Assembly (NCBI GenBank): GCA_013041925.1
Contig: JABDRB010000021.1
Coordinates: 1-64,000, forward strand
Reading direction: 5' to 3'
Length of the DNA: 64,000 bases
DNA from: Akkermansiaceae bacterium
Lineage (GTDB): Bacteria > Verrucomicrobiota > Verrucomicrobiia > Verrucomicrobiales > Akkermansiaceae
A model generated the notes under the pieces. That model had not been told where the DNA came from and ran no database searches. It saw only the letters and a list, made by a program, of their open reading frames with translations. Below, piece by piece: positions 1 to 8,727 of the stretch. A program made the position numbers and the translations under genes. Every line of letters begins with the position of its first letter. Within the stretch, counting starts at the first letter, position 1.

Positions 1-193
1 CATCACCCGTGACAACCTTGGAACCAACCAGTGAGGGAGCCATCTTTTTGTCACCAATCGGAAGCCCCGTGCCATCAGCATGATGACAGGCTGAGCAAAG
101 CATATAGGCTGCCTTGCCAGCGGCTTCGTCTGCATCAGCCGCCGTAACGGCAAAACCGAGAATTAAAGGCATAAGGAGTCGTTTTTTAATCAT
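1..193 (-). CDS. Secreted c-type cytochrome, N-terminal part (cut by window edge)
   Basis: Only the first 64 codons are in the window, and the 3' end lies beyond the left edge. The ATG at 193 opens a signal peptide (basic MIKKR start, hydrophobic core, Ala-rich end). A CSACH sequence follows, the CxxCH haem c attachment motif, then a glycine- and lysine-rich stretch (GTGLP, then MAPSL) as seen after the haem motif in small class I cytochromes. The mature protein should be periplasmic and carry one covalent haem, acting in electron transfer. The partner is unknown because the upstream and downstream context is missing. The gene diverges from gatB across about 240 bp. Family identity beyond monohaem cytochrome c cannot be judged from the fragment. 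Confidence 0.8.
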   Translation of the reverse strand, partial: MIKKRLLMPLILGFAVTAADADEAAGKAAYMLCSACHHADGTGLPIGDKKMAPSLVGSKVVTGD

Positions 194-435
194 AATAGTA
201 TGTGTATTGTTGATGGCATGCTTGGCACGTATGAATGTTCACATAAGTGACTAAGGCACGTGCACCATGTCATACTTCAGTCAAACATCCAGAATTTTCC
301 TTTCCAAACCCCTATCGCATGCCTAACCGCCTCATTAAATGCTATTCCCCCTGAAAAGTGATGCAATCGAGCGTTGATGTTGACCCATTATTCCGCTTAG
401 TTCTTTTTACGCGCAAAAGCGAGCACTCAGTCACC

Positions 436-1896
436 ATGCCCATCTCAGATTACATTGTCACCATTGGCCTCGAAGTCCACTGTCAGATCAAGTCGAACAG
501 CAAAATGTTCTGCGCCTGCGCCACCAGCTTCGGGGAGGAACCCAATAGTAACGTCTGCCCCGTCTGCCTCGGCCTGCCCGGTGCCTTGCCTGTGCTCAAT
601 CAACATGCCATCGAGCAAACTATCCTCGCCGGCATGATGATCAACTGCACCACCCCGGAAATATCGAAGTGGGACCGGAAAAACTATTTTTATCCGGACA
701 TGCCGAAAAACTTCCAACTCACCCAGTTTGACCTCCCGCTCTGTCTCGGTGGTGGCGTCCCGCTTTACGATCTTGCCTACCCCAAGGAGATACAGAAATC
801 CATCCCCAACCCCGGCAAGACCGTGAAGGTCACCCGTATCCACCTTGAGGAAGACGTGGCCAAATCCACCCATCACGCCACGAATACAACCATCGATTTT
901 AACCGCGCTGGAACGCCCCTCATGGAGATTGTTTCCGACCCCGATATCGACACCCCAGAGGAAGCATTCGCCTACCTCAAGTCACTCCAACAAATCCTCG
1001 TCTACGGCGGAATTTCAGACGCCGATATGGAAAAAGGTCAGATGCGCTGTGACGTCAACGTCTCACTCCGTCCACCTGGCCAGAAAGAACTCGGTGAGAA
1101 AGTCGAACTCAAGAACCTAAACTCCATCTCCGCCGTCAGAGCCTCCCTGCACTACGAAATCCAACGCCAGGCCGAGGAACTCGATGCCGGCATCCCCCAA
1201 ATCCAATCGACCCGCCGCTGGGATGCCACCATGGGCGAAACTCAGATGATGCGAACCAAGGAAGACGCCCACGACTACCGCTACTTCCCTGAACCCGACC
1301 TCCTTCCCATCCGCACCGCCAGCTTAGTCGAAAAAGTTCGCCCGCAAGTTCCAGAACTTCCCCATGAAAAACGCCAGCGGTTTGAGGAAAACTTCGGTAT
1401 CAATGCCTACGATGCAGGGGTGCTTACCAGCGACCAATCTCTCGCCAACTACTTTGAACAAGCCGCCACCGACCCGAAACTCGGAAAAAAAGTCGCCAAC
1501 TGGATCACCAACAGCGTGCTTGCCAAACTCAATGAAAATAACACCAGCATCCTCGATTGCCCGCTGCCCGCCAGCCACATCATGGAGCTCGTCCAACTCG
1601 TCGAAGCCGGCACCATTTCCAACAACCAAGCCCGCGATGTCTTCGCCGCCCTCTGGGAATCGCCCGATCAACAACCTGCCGCCACGGTCAAGGCCATGGG
1701 CTTCGAACCCGCTGATACCGGCGCCATCGAGGGGATCGTCGATACCGTCATCGCTGCCAACCCAGACAAAGTGGCAGAAATTCAGGCAGGTAACGAAAAA
1801 CTGCTCAATTTCCTCACGGGTCAGGTCATGAAAGCCTCCCGAGGAAAAGCCAACCCGAAAATGGTCACCGACACGCTGCGCGGAAAAATTCTTTAA
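436..1896 (+). CDS. gatB: Asp-tRNA(Asn)/Glu-tRNA(Gln) amidotransferase subunit B
   Basis: GatB is the tRNA-binding and kinase subunit of the GatCAB amidotransferase, which converts misacylated Glu-tRNA(Gln) or Asp-tRNA(Asn) to the cognate amide form in the cytoplasm. The protein starts with the family hallmark IVTIGLEVHCQ, has the HLEEDVAKSTH segment typical of the catalytic domain, and ends in a YqeY-like helical tail (LTGQVMKASRGKANP). I chose the ATG at 436 because it puts the conserved IVTIGLEVH a few residues from the start, as is usual. A GTG at 358 would add 26 unconserved residues. At 486 aa the length is normal. gatA and gatC are not in the window. The gene pairs functionally with gltX at 41.8 kb, which would then be a non-discriminating GluRS (inference). 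Confidence 0.95.
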   Translation: MPISDYIVTIGLEVHCQIKSNSKMFCACATSFGEEPNSNVCPVCLGLPGALPVLNQHAIEQTILAGMMINCTTPEISKWDRKNYFYPDMPKNFQLTQFDLPLCLGGGVPLYDLAYPKEIQKSIPNPGKTVKVTRIHLEEDVAKSTHHATNTTIDFNRAGTPLMEIVSDPDIDTPEEAFAYLKSLQQILVYGGISDADMEKGQMRCDVNVSLRPPGQKELGEKVELKNLNSISAVRASLHYEIQRQAEELDAGIPQIQSTRRWDATMGETQMMRTKEDAHDYRYFPEPDLLPIRTASLVEKVRPQVPELPHEKRQRFEENFGINAYDAGVLTSDQSLANYFEQAATDPKLGKKVANWITNSVLAKLNENNTSILDCPLPASHIMELVQLVEAGTISNNQARDVFAALWESPDQQPAATVKAMGFEPADTGAIEGIVDTVIAANPDKVAEIQAGNEKLLNFLTGQVMKASRGKANPKMVTDTLRGKIL

Positions 1897-1952
1897 GCTA
1901 CGCCAACGGATCGGCAAGTCCCCTCCCCTTTTTATCAACCCGCTGACACACC

Positions 1953-2507
1953 ATGATTCATCACCTCCTTACCACCTGCTTTGCCATTGCCCTTCTTGCC
2001 TGTAACTCGCTTGATGCCGGCGTCTACGGCACGCTCGAGTTCGGCGACAGCCGCGATACCGTCACCCGCAAACTGGATAAATCCGAGCTCGTCACAAGTT
2101 CGCTCAACAAAACATTTTTCGGCCGCACCGGAATCAACGGAATCTTCAAATGCAAAAATAAACTCGCTGGACTCAACTACCACCTCTACTTCGGATGGAC
2201 AAATACGGGTAAACTCAAAGAAATCACCCTGCGCTCTGAAGAAATCAGCAAGAGCCAATACCAAACCACCCTCCTCGAATCTTGGAAAAAAGCCAACGCC
2301 CTGTTGACTCAAGCCTACCAAGCTCCAGCGCAAGATGGTAAATACCCAACTCAGGCCGACTTTCAAGGGCGCGACATCCTGATCTCGCACATCTGGCATA
2401 AAGGATCGGACCAATCCATCCTCATGGGACCAGGTATCATCAAGAACAAGTGCTTCCTCGCGATCCGTTTCGTTGACCACCGTATCGAGCCCATCCGCAC
2501 CCCTTAA
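1953..2507 (+). CDS. Secreted protein of unknown function
   Basis: I do not recognise this 184-residue protein. It begins with a clear signal sequence (hydrophobic residues 4-16). A cysteine in LLACNSL could be a lipobox, but the -1 position is Ala and the motif is only a fair fit, so either a lipoprotein or a cleaved periplasmic protein is possible. The mature part is mixed alpha/beta in composition, with a segment GTLEFGDSRDTVTRKL that resembles the start of small periplasmic domains in which a phrase of the form 'G.s.d.v...L' opens a ligand-binding fold. It starts 56 bp after gatB and precedes tdh on the same strand, so co-transcription is possible. No catalytic motif is visible. Confidence 0.7.
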   Translation: MIHHLLTTCFAIALLACNSLDAGVYGTLEFGDSRDTVTRKLDKSELVTSSLNKTFFGRTGINGIFKCKNKLAGLNYHLYFGWTNTGKLKEITLRSEEISKSQYQTTLLESWKKANALLTQAYQAPAQDGKYPTQADFQGRDILISHIWHKGSDQSILMGPGIIKNKCFLAIRFVDHRIEPIRTP

Positions 2508-2579
2508 TCCACCCTGCGGACTTGCCAAGGAAGGCCAAATTGACGCCCCCTTTCAGCCGATCCCTATTTCAAAGAAAGC

Positions 2580-3623
2580 ATGAAAGCACTGGTCAAATCC
2601 AAGGCCGAACCAGGTCTCTGGCTGGAAGATGTCCCGGAACCGGATGTCGGGCCCATGGATGTCCTTATCAAGATCCATAAAACGTCCATCTGCGGCACCG
2701 ATGTCCACATCTGGAACTGGGACCCGTGGGCGCAGAAAACCATCCCTGTGCCCATGACCGTAGGACACGAATACTCCGGCACCATCGCTGCCGTTGGCTC
2801 CGGTGTCACCGACTTTCAAATAGGCGAGCGTGTCTCGGGCGAAGGCCACATCGTCTGCGGTCACTGCCGTAACTGCTTAGCTGGCCGACGCCACCTCTGC
2901 CCTAACACCATGGGTGTAGGCGTCAACCGAACGGGTGCCTTCGCCGAATACCTCTCGATCCCCGCTCGGAACGCCTATAAAGTAGATGCTTCCATCCCCG
3001 AGGATGTGGTTTCAACCTTCGACCCGCTCGGCAATGCCGTCCACACCGCACTCTCATGGGACATGGTTGCCGAAGATGTCCTGATCACAGGAGCAGGCCC
3101 CATCGGCTGCATGGCCGCCGCCGTCGCCCAGTTTGCAGGCGCCGGCCACGTTGTCGTCACGGACATCAACCCTTACCGACTCGAACTCGCGAGCAAACTC
3201 GGTGCCACCCGCGTGGTCGATGTCTCCAAGGAATCACTCGACGACGTCAAAAAAGAACTCCATATGAACGAGGGATTCGACGTCTGCTTAGAAATGTCCG
3301 GCCACCCGAGCGGATTCAACGATATCCTCACGCACTCATCGAACGGAGCCAAGGTTTCGTTACTCGGAATCTTCCCCGAACCTGTCTCGATCGATTGGGA
3401 CAAGGTCATTTTCAAAGGGCTCATGCTCAAAGGCATCTACGGCCGAGAAATGTTTGAGACCTGGTATCGTATGACTTCCATGATTCGCGCTGGCCTCGAT
3501 ATCTCAGCCGTGATCACACACCGCTATCACTACACCGACTTTGCCAAGGCATTCGAAACCATGCTTTCAGGTGAGTCCGGCAAAGTCGTTCTCGATTGGA
3601 GTTCATCCTCCAACCATTCATGA
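2580..3623 (+). CDS. tdh: L-threonine 3-dehydrogenase (zinc-dependent MDR)
   Basis: It oxidises L-threonine with NAD+ to 2-amino-3-oxobutyrate, the first step of threonine breakdown to glycine and acetyl-CoA. The 347-residue medium-chain dehydrogenase shows the catalytic zinc ligand Cys38 (TSICGTD) and the GHEY motif at 62-65. The structural zinc cluster is Cys93, Cys96, Cys99 and Cys107. A Rossmann glycine motif ([12 protein letters not shown]) opens the central domain. The early WNWDPWA stretch after Cys38 is typical of Tdh rather than of sorbitol or alcohol dehydrogenases. The ATG at 2580 is preceded by an A-rich but non-Shine-Dalgarno leader. No kbl (2-amino-3-ketobutyrate ligase) is adjacent, so the second pathway step must be encoded elsewhere. 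Confidence 0.92.
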   Translation: MKALVKSKAEPGLWLEDVPEPDVGPMDVLIKIHKTSICGTDVHIWNWDPWAQKTIPVPMTVGHEYSGTIAAVGSGVTDFQIGERVSGEGHIVCGHCRNCLAGRRHLCPNTMGVGVNRTGAFAEYLSIPARNAYKVDASIPEDVVSTFDPLGNAVHTALSWDMVAEDVLITGAGPIGCMAAAVAQFAGAGHVVVTDINPYRLELASKLGATRVVDVSKESLDDVKKELHMNEGFDVCLEMSGHPSGFNDILTHSSNGAKVSLLGIFPEPVSIDWDKVIFKGLMLKGIYGREMFETWYRMTSMIRAGLDISAVITHRYHYTDFAKAFETMLSGESGKVVLDWSSSSNHS

Positions 3624-3645
3624 GCATCAAATCGCCCCTATCACC

Positions 3646-4002
3646 TTGAATACAAACCTCGAAAAATCAGCCAGATCCATAGGCATCCCCGAGAACATCG
3701 AACGTCATATTTTCCTCTGTGCCGATCAAACCAAGGACAAATGCTGCAAACGTGAGGACAGTCTGATCGCATGGAACTACCTGAAAAACCGCCTCAACGA
3801 GCTCGATCTGAAACCTGTGGGAAAAGTTTTTCGCACCAAGGCAAACTGCTTACGTGCCTGCACGCAAGGACCGATCGCGGTCGTTTACCCAGAAGGAGTT
3901 TGGTATCACTCATGCAACCCCTACGTGCTCGAACGCATCATCCATGAACATCTCATCGGTGGCGAGGTCGTGAAGGAATTTCAAATTTCATCCCCCATCT
4001 AA
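3646..4002 (+). CDS. Thioredoxin-like [2Fe-2S] ferredoxin
   Basis: A 118-residue protein of the thioredoxin-like 2Fe-2S ferredoxin family, which also includes NuoE-type domains. The four expected cluster cysteines are visible: Cys25 in HIFLCADQ, the CC pair at 33-34, and Cys68 and Cys72 in ANCLRAC. The downstream [16 protein letters not shown] is the typical strand after the second cysteine pair. I placed the start at the TTG at 3646, just after tdh. The reading frame stays open back to 3541, but that would overlap the tdh 3' end by 83 bp with unconserved sequence. It likely carries electrons in the cytoplasm, with partner unknown. It converges with murJ, whose stop lies 3 bp away. Confidence 0.85.
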   Translation: MNTNLEKSARSIGIPENIERHIFLCADQTKDKCCKREDSLIAWNYLKNRLNELDLKPVGKVFRTKANCLRACTQGPIAVVYPEGVWYHSCNPYVLERIIHEHLIGGEVVKEFQISSPI

Positions 4003-4004
4003 TC

Positions 4005-5981
4005 TCACGCCCTGCGGAATCCGGACTTCAGCTCAGAGATACTGGTGGCTTTCAAAACAAGCACCAGCACCGCGTAGGTGGACATCCCCAGACCGATCAG
4101 CAACCCGAGGGCGACACATTGTTTCCAGAAGGCCGTTTCAAACCACGACCCTAGCACTTGATACCCGAGCCAGACGATGAATCCCATCGCGACACTGGCG
4201 AGGCTAATGCGCAGCGATTTCATCCAGAACTCCTTACCAGGGTGGACGAGACCCTTCAACCCGCGTGCCAGCAAGGCCACATTGACCCATGCCGCAACGC
4301 TGGTGGCAATCGCAATACCCACATGCCCAAGCGGCCCAAAAAGAAGCAGGCTCACAACAATATTGACGCATACGGTAACCGCCGCCATCAGCATCGGCGC
4401 CCGTGTGTTTTCGCGGGCAAAATACCCCGGCTGTAACACCTTGATCAACACGTAACCTGGCAAACCAAGGGCAAACCCACGCAGTGCCATCCCCGCCTGA
4501 TAGGCATCATCCGCGGTAAATGCACCCCGCTGAAACAAGACCGTCATGATGGGCTCAGGAATCACTAACATCGCCACAGCCGCAGGGAGCGTAATCAGCA
4601 ATCCAAGCTCCATGCCGCGCACCATACTGTGGGATGCACCCACGGCATCATCACGCCTGACAAGTCGCGTTACCTCGGGAAGCAGCACCACACCGAGAGC
4701 AATACCGATCATCCCCAGAGGTAGTTGGTAAACACGATCCGAATAATACAACCATGATATAGCGCCCTGTTTAAAGGAGGCAATAACCCCTCCCACCAAG
4801 AGATTGATCTGCTGAATTCCCGCAGCAAGGATACCGGGGATCATCAACAGAAAAAGCTTCTTCATCGAGCTATCAAAAACAGGTTTCTGAATTCTCACCG
4901 CGTAACCATTTTTCCAACACGCCCCATAAAGCATCGCAAACTGAAGCAATCCGGCAATCGCCACACACCATGCCAAAACATGGGCTGGAACCTCCGACTT
5001 CATCCCGGCCACAAACACACCCAACCCCAGCAAAAAAACAAGATTCAGCAAAATAGGCGCCGCCGCCGGCACACCAAAAAATCTAAACGTGTTCAAAACA
5101 CCACTCAGGTGCGCCACCAGCGCCATAAACAACAGGTAACAAAACGTAATCTGAGAAAGACGCACCGTAAGATCAAACGTCTCTGGGTGATTGCGGTAGA
5201 GACTCAAATGAGCATTCGAGCCAGCTGCCATGGCGCTCCGGACCAATTCTCCTTCAAACCATCCAAAATCATGCCCTTTTGGAAGGTAGATCCACGCCCT
5301 GTTCCCGTAAGGGATCACCCTCTCGTCTCCTTCGCTCAGGATCAAGTCTACTAGAGGGTCACTCTGCGATCTTTCCTCCGCACTATCCCCCGCCATAATA
5401 GACTGTTGATAATCCCCTAAATCTATCGACTCACCACGATCACCCGCCCCCCAAAAATGAGAAAACTTTTTCGGCTTTTCTTTAACCAAACGTAAATTGG
5501 CTAACTGGTGAGGTGCATCATCACCCAACTCTCCCACCGACAAACATATCGTCCGAGAACCATCAATCACCATGGAGAACTTTTCCCGCGCAGGGGCCTC
5601 GTCTGTCATCGCCAAGGGCATCTCGACCTTCGCTTTAAACCCAGGAACCACCGCCCCCATAATCCATGGCATGCAGGGAATTGCCACGATGGTCAGCACG
5701 ATAAGTATCACCAGAAGCGTGGAAAACGCATTGGACGCAAACTTCATCGCCTCCGGCTCACCGTCGTGCTCCAACCTCCTGCCCAACATCGGCACGAAAG
5801 CTGCATTGAAGGCCCCTTCACCAAAAATGCGCCGGAACAGATTCGGGAAACGAAAAGCTGAGAAAAAAGCATCTCCTAATAACCCCGACCCCAGATAACG
5901 AGCAATCAGGATATCCCGCAAAAAACCCAGCACACGACTCATCGCCGTAAAGCCAGATACTTTCATCAGAGAGCGGAGCAT
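4005..5981 (-). CDS. murJ: MurJ-type lipid II flippase with a large periplasmic insertion
   Basis: MurJ moves lipid-linked peptidoglycan precursor across the inner membrane. The protein begins with the family signature FTAMSRVLGFLRDILIARYLG, followed by FRFPNLFRRIFGEGAFNAAF, and continues with many hydrophobic segments of the MOP exporter fold. With the ATG at 5981 (a TTG at 6011 would add ten residues) it has 658 residues, whereas MurJ proteins are usually about 500-550. The excess lies between the third segment (ending VVPGF, about residue 115) and the fourth (starting LTVRLSQITF, about residue 271): roughly 150 polar residues with an SHFWGAGDRGES stretch and several beta-like runs. With the family's N-in topology this loop is periplasmic. 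It converges with the ferredoxin gene and lies downstream of the tsaC gene. Confidence 0.92.
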   Translation of the reverse strand: MLRSLMKVSGFTAMSRVLGFLRDILIARYLGSGLLGDAFFSAFRFPNLFRRIFGEGAFNAAFVPMLGRRLEHDGEPEAMKFASNAFSTLLVILIVLTIVAIPCMPWIMGAVVPGFKAKVEMPLAMTDEAPAREKFSMVIDGSRTICLSVGELGDDAPHQLANLRLVKEKPKKFSHFWGAGDRGESIDLGDYQQSIMAGDSAEERSQSDPLVDLILSEGDERVIPYGNRAWIYLPKGHDFGWFEGELVRSAMAAGSNAHLSLYRNHPETFDLTVRLSQITFCYLLFMALVAHLSGVLNTFRFFGVPAAAPILLNLVFLLGLGVFVAGMKSEVPAHVLAWCVAIAGLLQFAMLYGACWKNGYAVRIQKPVFDSSMKKLFLLMIPGILAAGIQQINLLVGGVIASFKQGAISWLYYSDRVYQLPLGMIGIALGVVLLPEVTRLVRRDDAVGASHSMVRGMELGLLITLPAAVAMLVIPEPIMTVLFQRGAFTADDAYQAGMALRGFALGLPGYVLIKVLQPGYFARENTRAPMLMAAVTVCVNIVVSLLLFGPLGHVGIAIATSVAAWVNVALLARGLKGLVHPGKEFWMKSLRISLASVAMGFIVWLGYQVLGSWFETAFWKQCVALGLLIGLGMSTYAVLVLVLKATSISELKSGFRRA

Positions 5982-6042
5982 AGGAAAAAGTGCGTGGAGA
6001 CTAAACGGCAAAAATGGATATCACGGGAGGGGCCTCATCGCC

Positions 6043-7074
6043 TCATCGCACACTGGCGCGCTTGAGCTTGTCCATGATCGCCACACCCAGACCGGTTTCA
6101 GAGACAGGCTCAGCAATGATTTCATCCACGCCGCTTTCATCAAGTTTGCGCAGCACATAGAAAAACCGCACCGCCGCCTCGGAAAGCTTCCCATTCCCCG
6201 GCGAAAGCTCCTCAACCTGATCCCAATCGTATCCATTGATAAATCCCGTTTTTTCTGATCCACAGTAACTGAGCAAACCATAGGATTTCCCCGGCTCAGG
6301 TTGAAAATCGCCTATTTTCCTGAGCAGTCGAAGCGGCGTCACCGGCGCATAGTGGCTGGCGAGCTGACCGGGTGCCTCAGGTGACTCGTTGGATCGATTC
6401 CTCTTGGGTCGCTCGACTTTACCAAATCGCTGCAACATCTCCTTCGTTACGGGACCAGCGCGAAGCATGTGCAGCACTGGGCGCTTCTCACCCGCTTCGG
6501 GGCGGATGATCGTGCTTTCCAAGCCCTCACGGCACGCACCGCCATCAACAATCGTCGAAATCCGGCCTGCCAGTTCTTTTTCCACTGCGGCGGCTGACGT
6601 CGGGCTGATCCGACCAAACCGGTTGGCGCTTGGTGCCGCAATAGGTTTCCCCAGTTTTCTCACCACCGCCTTCATGATCGGGTGGGCACTCATTCTGACA
6701 GCAACCGTATCCAGACCACTGGTCACCATATCGGGCACGCAGTCCTTTTTGGGTAAAACCAGCGTCAACGGCCCAGGCCAGTGCGCCTTCATCAACTTGG
6801 CTACCACCTCTTTGATCTCGTCCGGCACCTCGGCAATTTCATCAACCTGCTCGTAGGATCCGACATGCACAATCAACGGGTCAAACTCCGGCCGCTCCTT
6901 CGCCGCAAACACCTTGGCCACGGCATCCGCATTCAAGGCATCAGCGCCAAGCCCATACACCGTTTCCGTAGGCAGAGCCACCACCTCACCCGCTTCCAGC
7001 AGGCCAGCAACTTCTTCCACAATCTTATTTTGATCCGCTGGATCCGAGGCATCAATTATTCGTGTTTCGCTCAC
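6043..7074 (-). CDS. tsaC: L-threonylcarbamoyladenylate synthase (Sua5/YwlC type)
   Basis: It makes threonylcarbamoyl-AMP from threonine, bicarbonate and ATP for the t6A37 modification of ANN-decoding tRNAs. The N-terminal YrdC domain shows PTETVYGLGADALN, the KERPEFDPLIVHV stretch (the KxRPxxxPL motif) and the SANRFGRISPTSA nucleotide-binding segment. From about residue 215 there is a linker (SNESPEAPGQLASHYAP) and a C-terminal Sua5 domain, so this is the long 343-residue form rather than the short TsaC. The start is a GTG at 7074, and I see no nearby ATG in frame. It reads towards murJ with a gap of about 60 bp and diverges from the YbaK gene. Confidence 0.92.
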   Translation of the reverse strand: MSETRIIDASDPADQNKIVEEVAGLLEAGEVVALPTETVYGLGADALNADAVAKVFAAKERPEFDPLIVHVGSYEQVDEIAEVPDEIKEVVAKLMKAHWPGPLTLVLPKKDCVPDMVTSGLDTVAVRMSAHPIMKAVVRKLGKPIAAPSANRFGRISPTSAAAVEKELAGRISTIVDGGACREGLESTIIRPEAGEKRPVLHMLRAGPVTKEMLQRFGKVERPKRNRSNESPEAPGQLASHYAPVTPLRLLRKIGDFQPEPGKSYGLLSYCGSEKTGFINGYDWDQVEELSPGNGKLSEAAVRFFYVLRKLDESGVDEIIAEPVSETGLGVAIMDKLKRASVR

Positions 7075-7239
7075 GCCCAGTGCGTAACGTATTCATCCGA
7101 AAAATAGAAGCCAAATACACAGCAAGGATGATTCCCCGCTTTTATTTGAATACCTCGATCACATGGGGTAGACTGTAGGTGATTATGAATCACACATGCC
7201 CCCCGTGTGTGTGGGTCACATGAACCCATCATATCCATT

Positions 7240-7267
7240 AACCCCCAACCCCCAACCCCCAACCCCC
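7240..7267. repeat. Four perfect tandem copies of AACCCCC
   Basis: Four uninterrupted heptamers AACCCCC run from 7240 to 7267, and the next gene starts at 7275. On the complementary strand this reads as four runs of five G separated by TT, a canonical intramolecular G-quadruplex pattern. The array occupies the position where a ribosome-binding site or leader would be. Copy number could vary by slippage. Confidence 0.95.
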
Positions 7268-7274
7268 AGAAACC

Positions 7275-7769
7275 ATGATCACTCAAAAACTCAAGGAGCA
7301 CCTCAATGCTCACAACATCAAATACACCACCACCAGCCACTCCCCAGCATTTACGGCCATGGAGGTTGCCGCCATGGCACACGTACCAGGCAAACAAATG
7401 GCCAAAGTTGTCATCATGCAAATTGAAAGCCGACCTATCATGGCGGTGCTTCCCGCCAACTACCGTATCAACTCAGGCCGTATGATGCAGGCGCTTCACA
7501 CCGAGAACATGCGCCTCGCCGATGAAACCGAGTTCGGCAACCTCTTTCGCGACTGCGAACTCGGAGCCATGCCTCCATTCGGCAACCTCTACGGCATGCA
7601 AACCATCGTGGCACAAAGTCTTGCCGAGGATGAATACATCACCTTCAGTGCCGGCACCCACGCCGAGGTCATGACCCTGCTCTTCGAGGATTATCGAAAC
7701 CTCGTAAAACCCAAGGTCATTTCGTTCACCGACCGATTCATCCCCACCGAAGCCGATCAGGACGGCTAG
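7275..7769 (+). CDS. YbaK/EbsC-family aminoacyl-tRNA deacylase
   Basis: A 164-residue member of the YbaK/ProX editing-domain family, which hydrolyses mischarged aminoacyl-tRNAs in trans. The visible family features are the early HSPAFTAMEVA, then AKVVIMQ, where the conserved catalytic lysine of the family lies (GKQMAKVV), and GAMPPFGNLYGM, the glycine-rich segment lining the active site. It is single-domain with no synthetase attached. The substrate (Cys-tRNA(Pro), Ala-tRNA(Pro) or another) cannot be told from sequence. The ATG at 7275 is the first in frame. The leader contains the AACCCCC repeat, which might influence expression (inference). Confidence 0.85.
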   Translation: MITQKLKEHLNAHNIKYTTTSHSPAFTAMEVAAMAHVPGKQMAKVVIMQIESRPIMAVLPANYRINSGRMMQALHTENMRLADETEFGNLFRDCELGAMPPFGNLYGMQTIVAQSLAEDEYITFSAGTHAEVMTLLFEDYRNLVKPKVISFTDRFIPTEADQDG

Positions 7770-7796
7770 AAGATCGGCCCCATCATGCTCTCCCCA

Positions 7797-7842
7797 ATGC
7801 TCCATCCCGCCTGCAATCGATACGACGGGACTGGGGCATTTG
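7797..7842 (+). terminator. Possible intrinsic terminator after the YbaK gene
   Basis: The arms 7797-7809 and 7826-7839 (ATGCTCCATCCCG and CGGGACTGGGGCAT) pair over 13 bp with one bulged C and one G-T wobble, closing a 16-nt loop, and are followed by TTGTT. The loop is long and the T-run short, so it is only a moderate candidate. Confidence 0.45.
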
Positions 7843-7947
7843 TTATCCTGTCGGATCCACAGACGTCTTCCATGAGAACCATCGGCATGGAAATTTTTCC
7901 CATCTTCCCTATCGCCTCCCGTCACCATTCCCTCTAAGCTCTCGGGC

Positions 7948-8520
7948 ATGAACCAAGGGAATGAAACCACACTCGAGCCTATGCATAACATTGTGCTTAT
8001 CGGCTTCATGGGTTGTGGAAAGTCCACGATTGGCCGGGAACTCAACAAAAAACTCGGCTATCGCCTACTTGATACCGATCACTCGATCAGCCAAGAAACA
8101 GGAAAAACCATCCCTGAGATCTTTCAACAAGACGGTGAGGACCACTTTCGTTCACTCGAAACCCAACTGCTCGAAAACTTACTCATCGAAAAAACCAACC
8201 ATCAGATCATCTCAACCGGCGGCGGTATGATCAGTCGCCCCGAAAACCCACCGCTCCTGCGCCAATTAGGCTTTGTCGTCTGGCTCTCTTGCACACCCGA
8301 TGATATTTTCTCCCGCACATCGCGAAACTCCAATCGTCCCCTCCTCCAATGCGATGATCCCATGGCTGTCATCACCCAACTGCTCGAAGAACGAGCTCCC
8401 CTCTACGAGCAAACAGCCCATCTGGAAATTAATACATCCGACCTCGATTTCGACGAAATATCTTGCGGCATCCTCGAAAGCGCACGCTACCATTTCGGAT
8501 CACTTCCGGCCCCCCGCTAA
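7948..8520 (+). CDS. aroK: Shikimate kinase
   Basis: It phosphorylates shikimate at the 3-position with ATP, the fifth step of chorismate synthesis. The 190-residue protein has a P-loop GFMGCGKST (residues 19-27). It also has LLDTDHSIS (the conserved shikimate-binding Asp), FRSLETQLLE (Arg/Glu of the core) and STGGGMI, the family's GGG motif before the lid. The lid arginine region is NRPLLQ. The ATG at 7948 is used, but an in-frame ATG at 7981 just before HNIVLIGFMG would also give a complete enzyme. It stands alone and is followed by the dnaB upstream region. aroE lies separately at 43.2 kb. Confidence 0.93.
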   Translation: MNQGNETTLEPMHNIVLIGFMGCGKSTIGRELNKKLGYRLLDTDHSISQETGKTIPEIFQQDGEDHFRSLETQLLENLLIEKTNHQIISTGGGMISRPENPPLLRQLGFVVWLSCTPDDIFSRTSRNSNRPLLQCDDPMAVITQLLEERAPLYEQTAHLEINTSDLDFDEISCGILESARYHFGSLPAPR

Positions 8521-8592
8521 CCCGCGCAACCACCCACCCCGGGACGGCGGCTTGCTCACGCCAGCGCCGACAGCGATTGCCCTTTTCTCAAC

Positions 8593-8688
8593 TTATTCAG
8601 AGGTTATTCACATTCTCGATGCGCCTTGATCCTTGTGACGCTCGATTCTCGGCGGTGACTTATTCACAGATTTTCTCACTTACTCACA
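8593..8688 (+). promoter_or_regulatory. Cluster of DnaA-box-like 9-mers upstream of dnaB
   Basis: Two exact TTATTCACA sequences (8604-8612 and 8660-8668) match the general bacterial DnaA box TTATNCACA. One-mismatch copies lie at 8593-8601 (TTATTCAGA) and 8680-8688 (TTACTCACA). The first pair is spaced 11 bp, as in the array at 57.5 kb, which also contains the TTACTCACA variant. All sites are on the same strand within 135 bp of the dnaB start, so DnaA control of dnaB or a secondary DnaA-binding locus is plausible (inference). Confidence 0.6.
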
Positions 8689-8727
8689 TTGACCTTTTCC
8701 GTCTTTGTCCTCAATGTGGCGCTCCTT

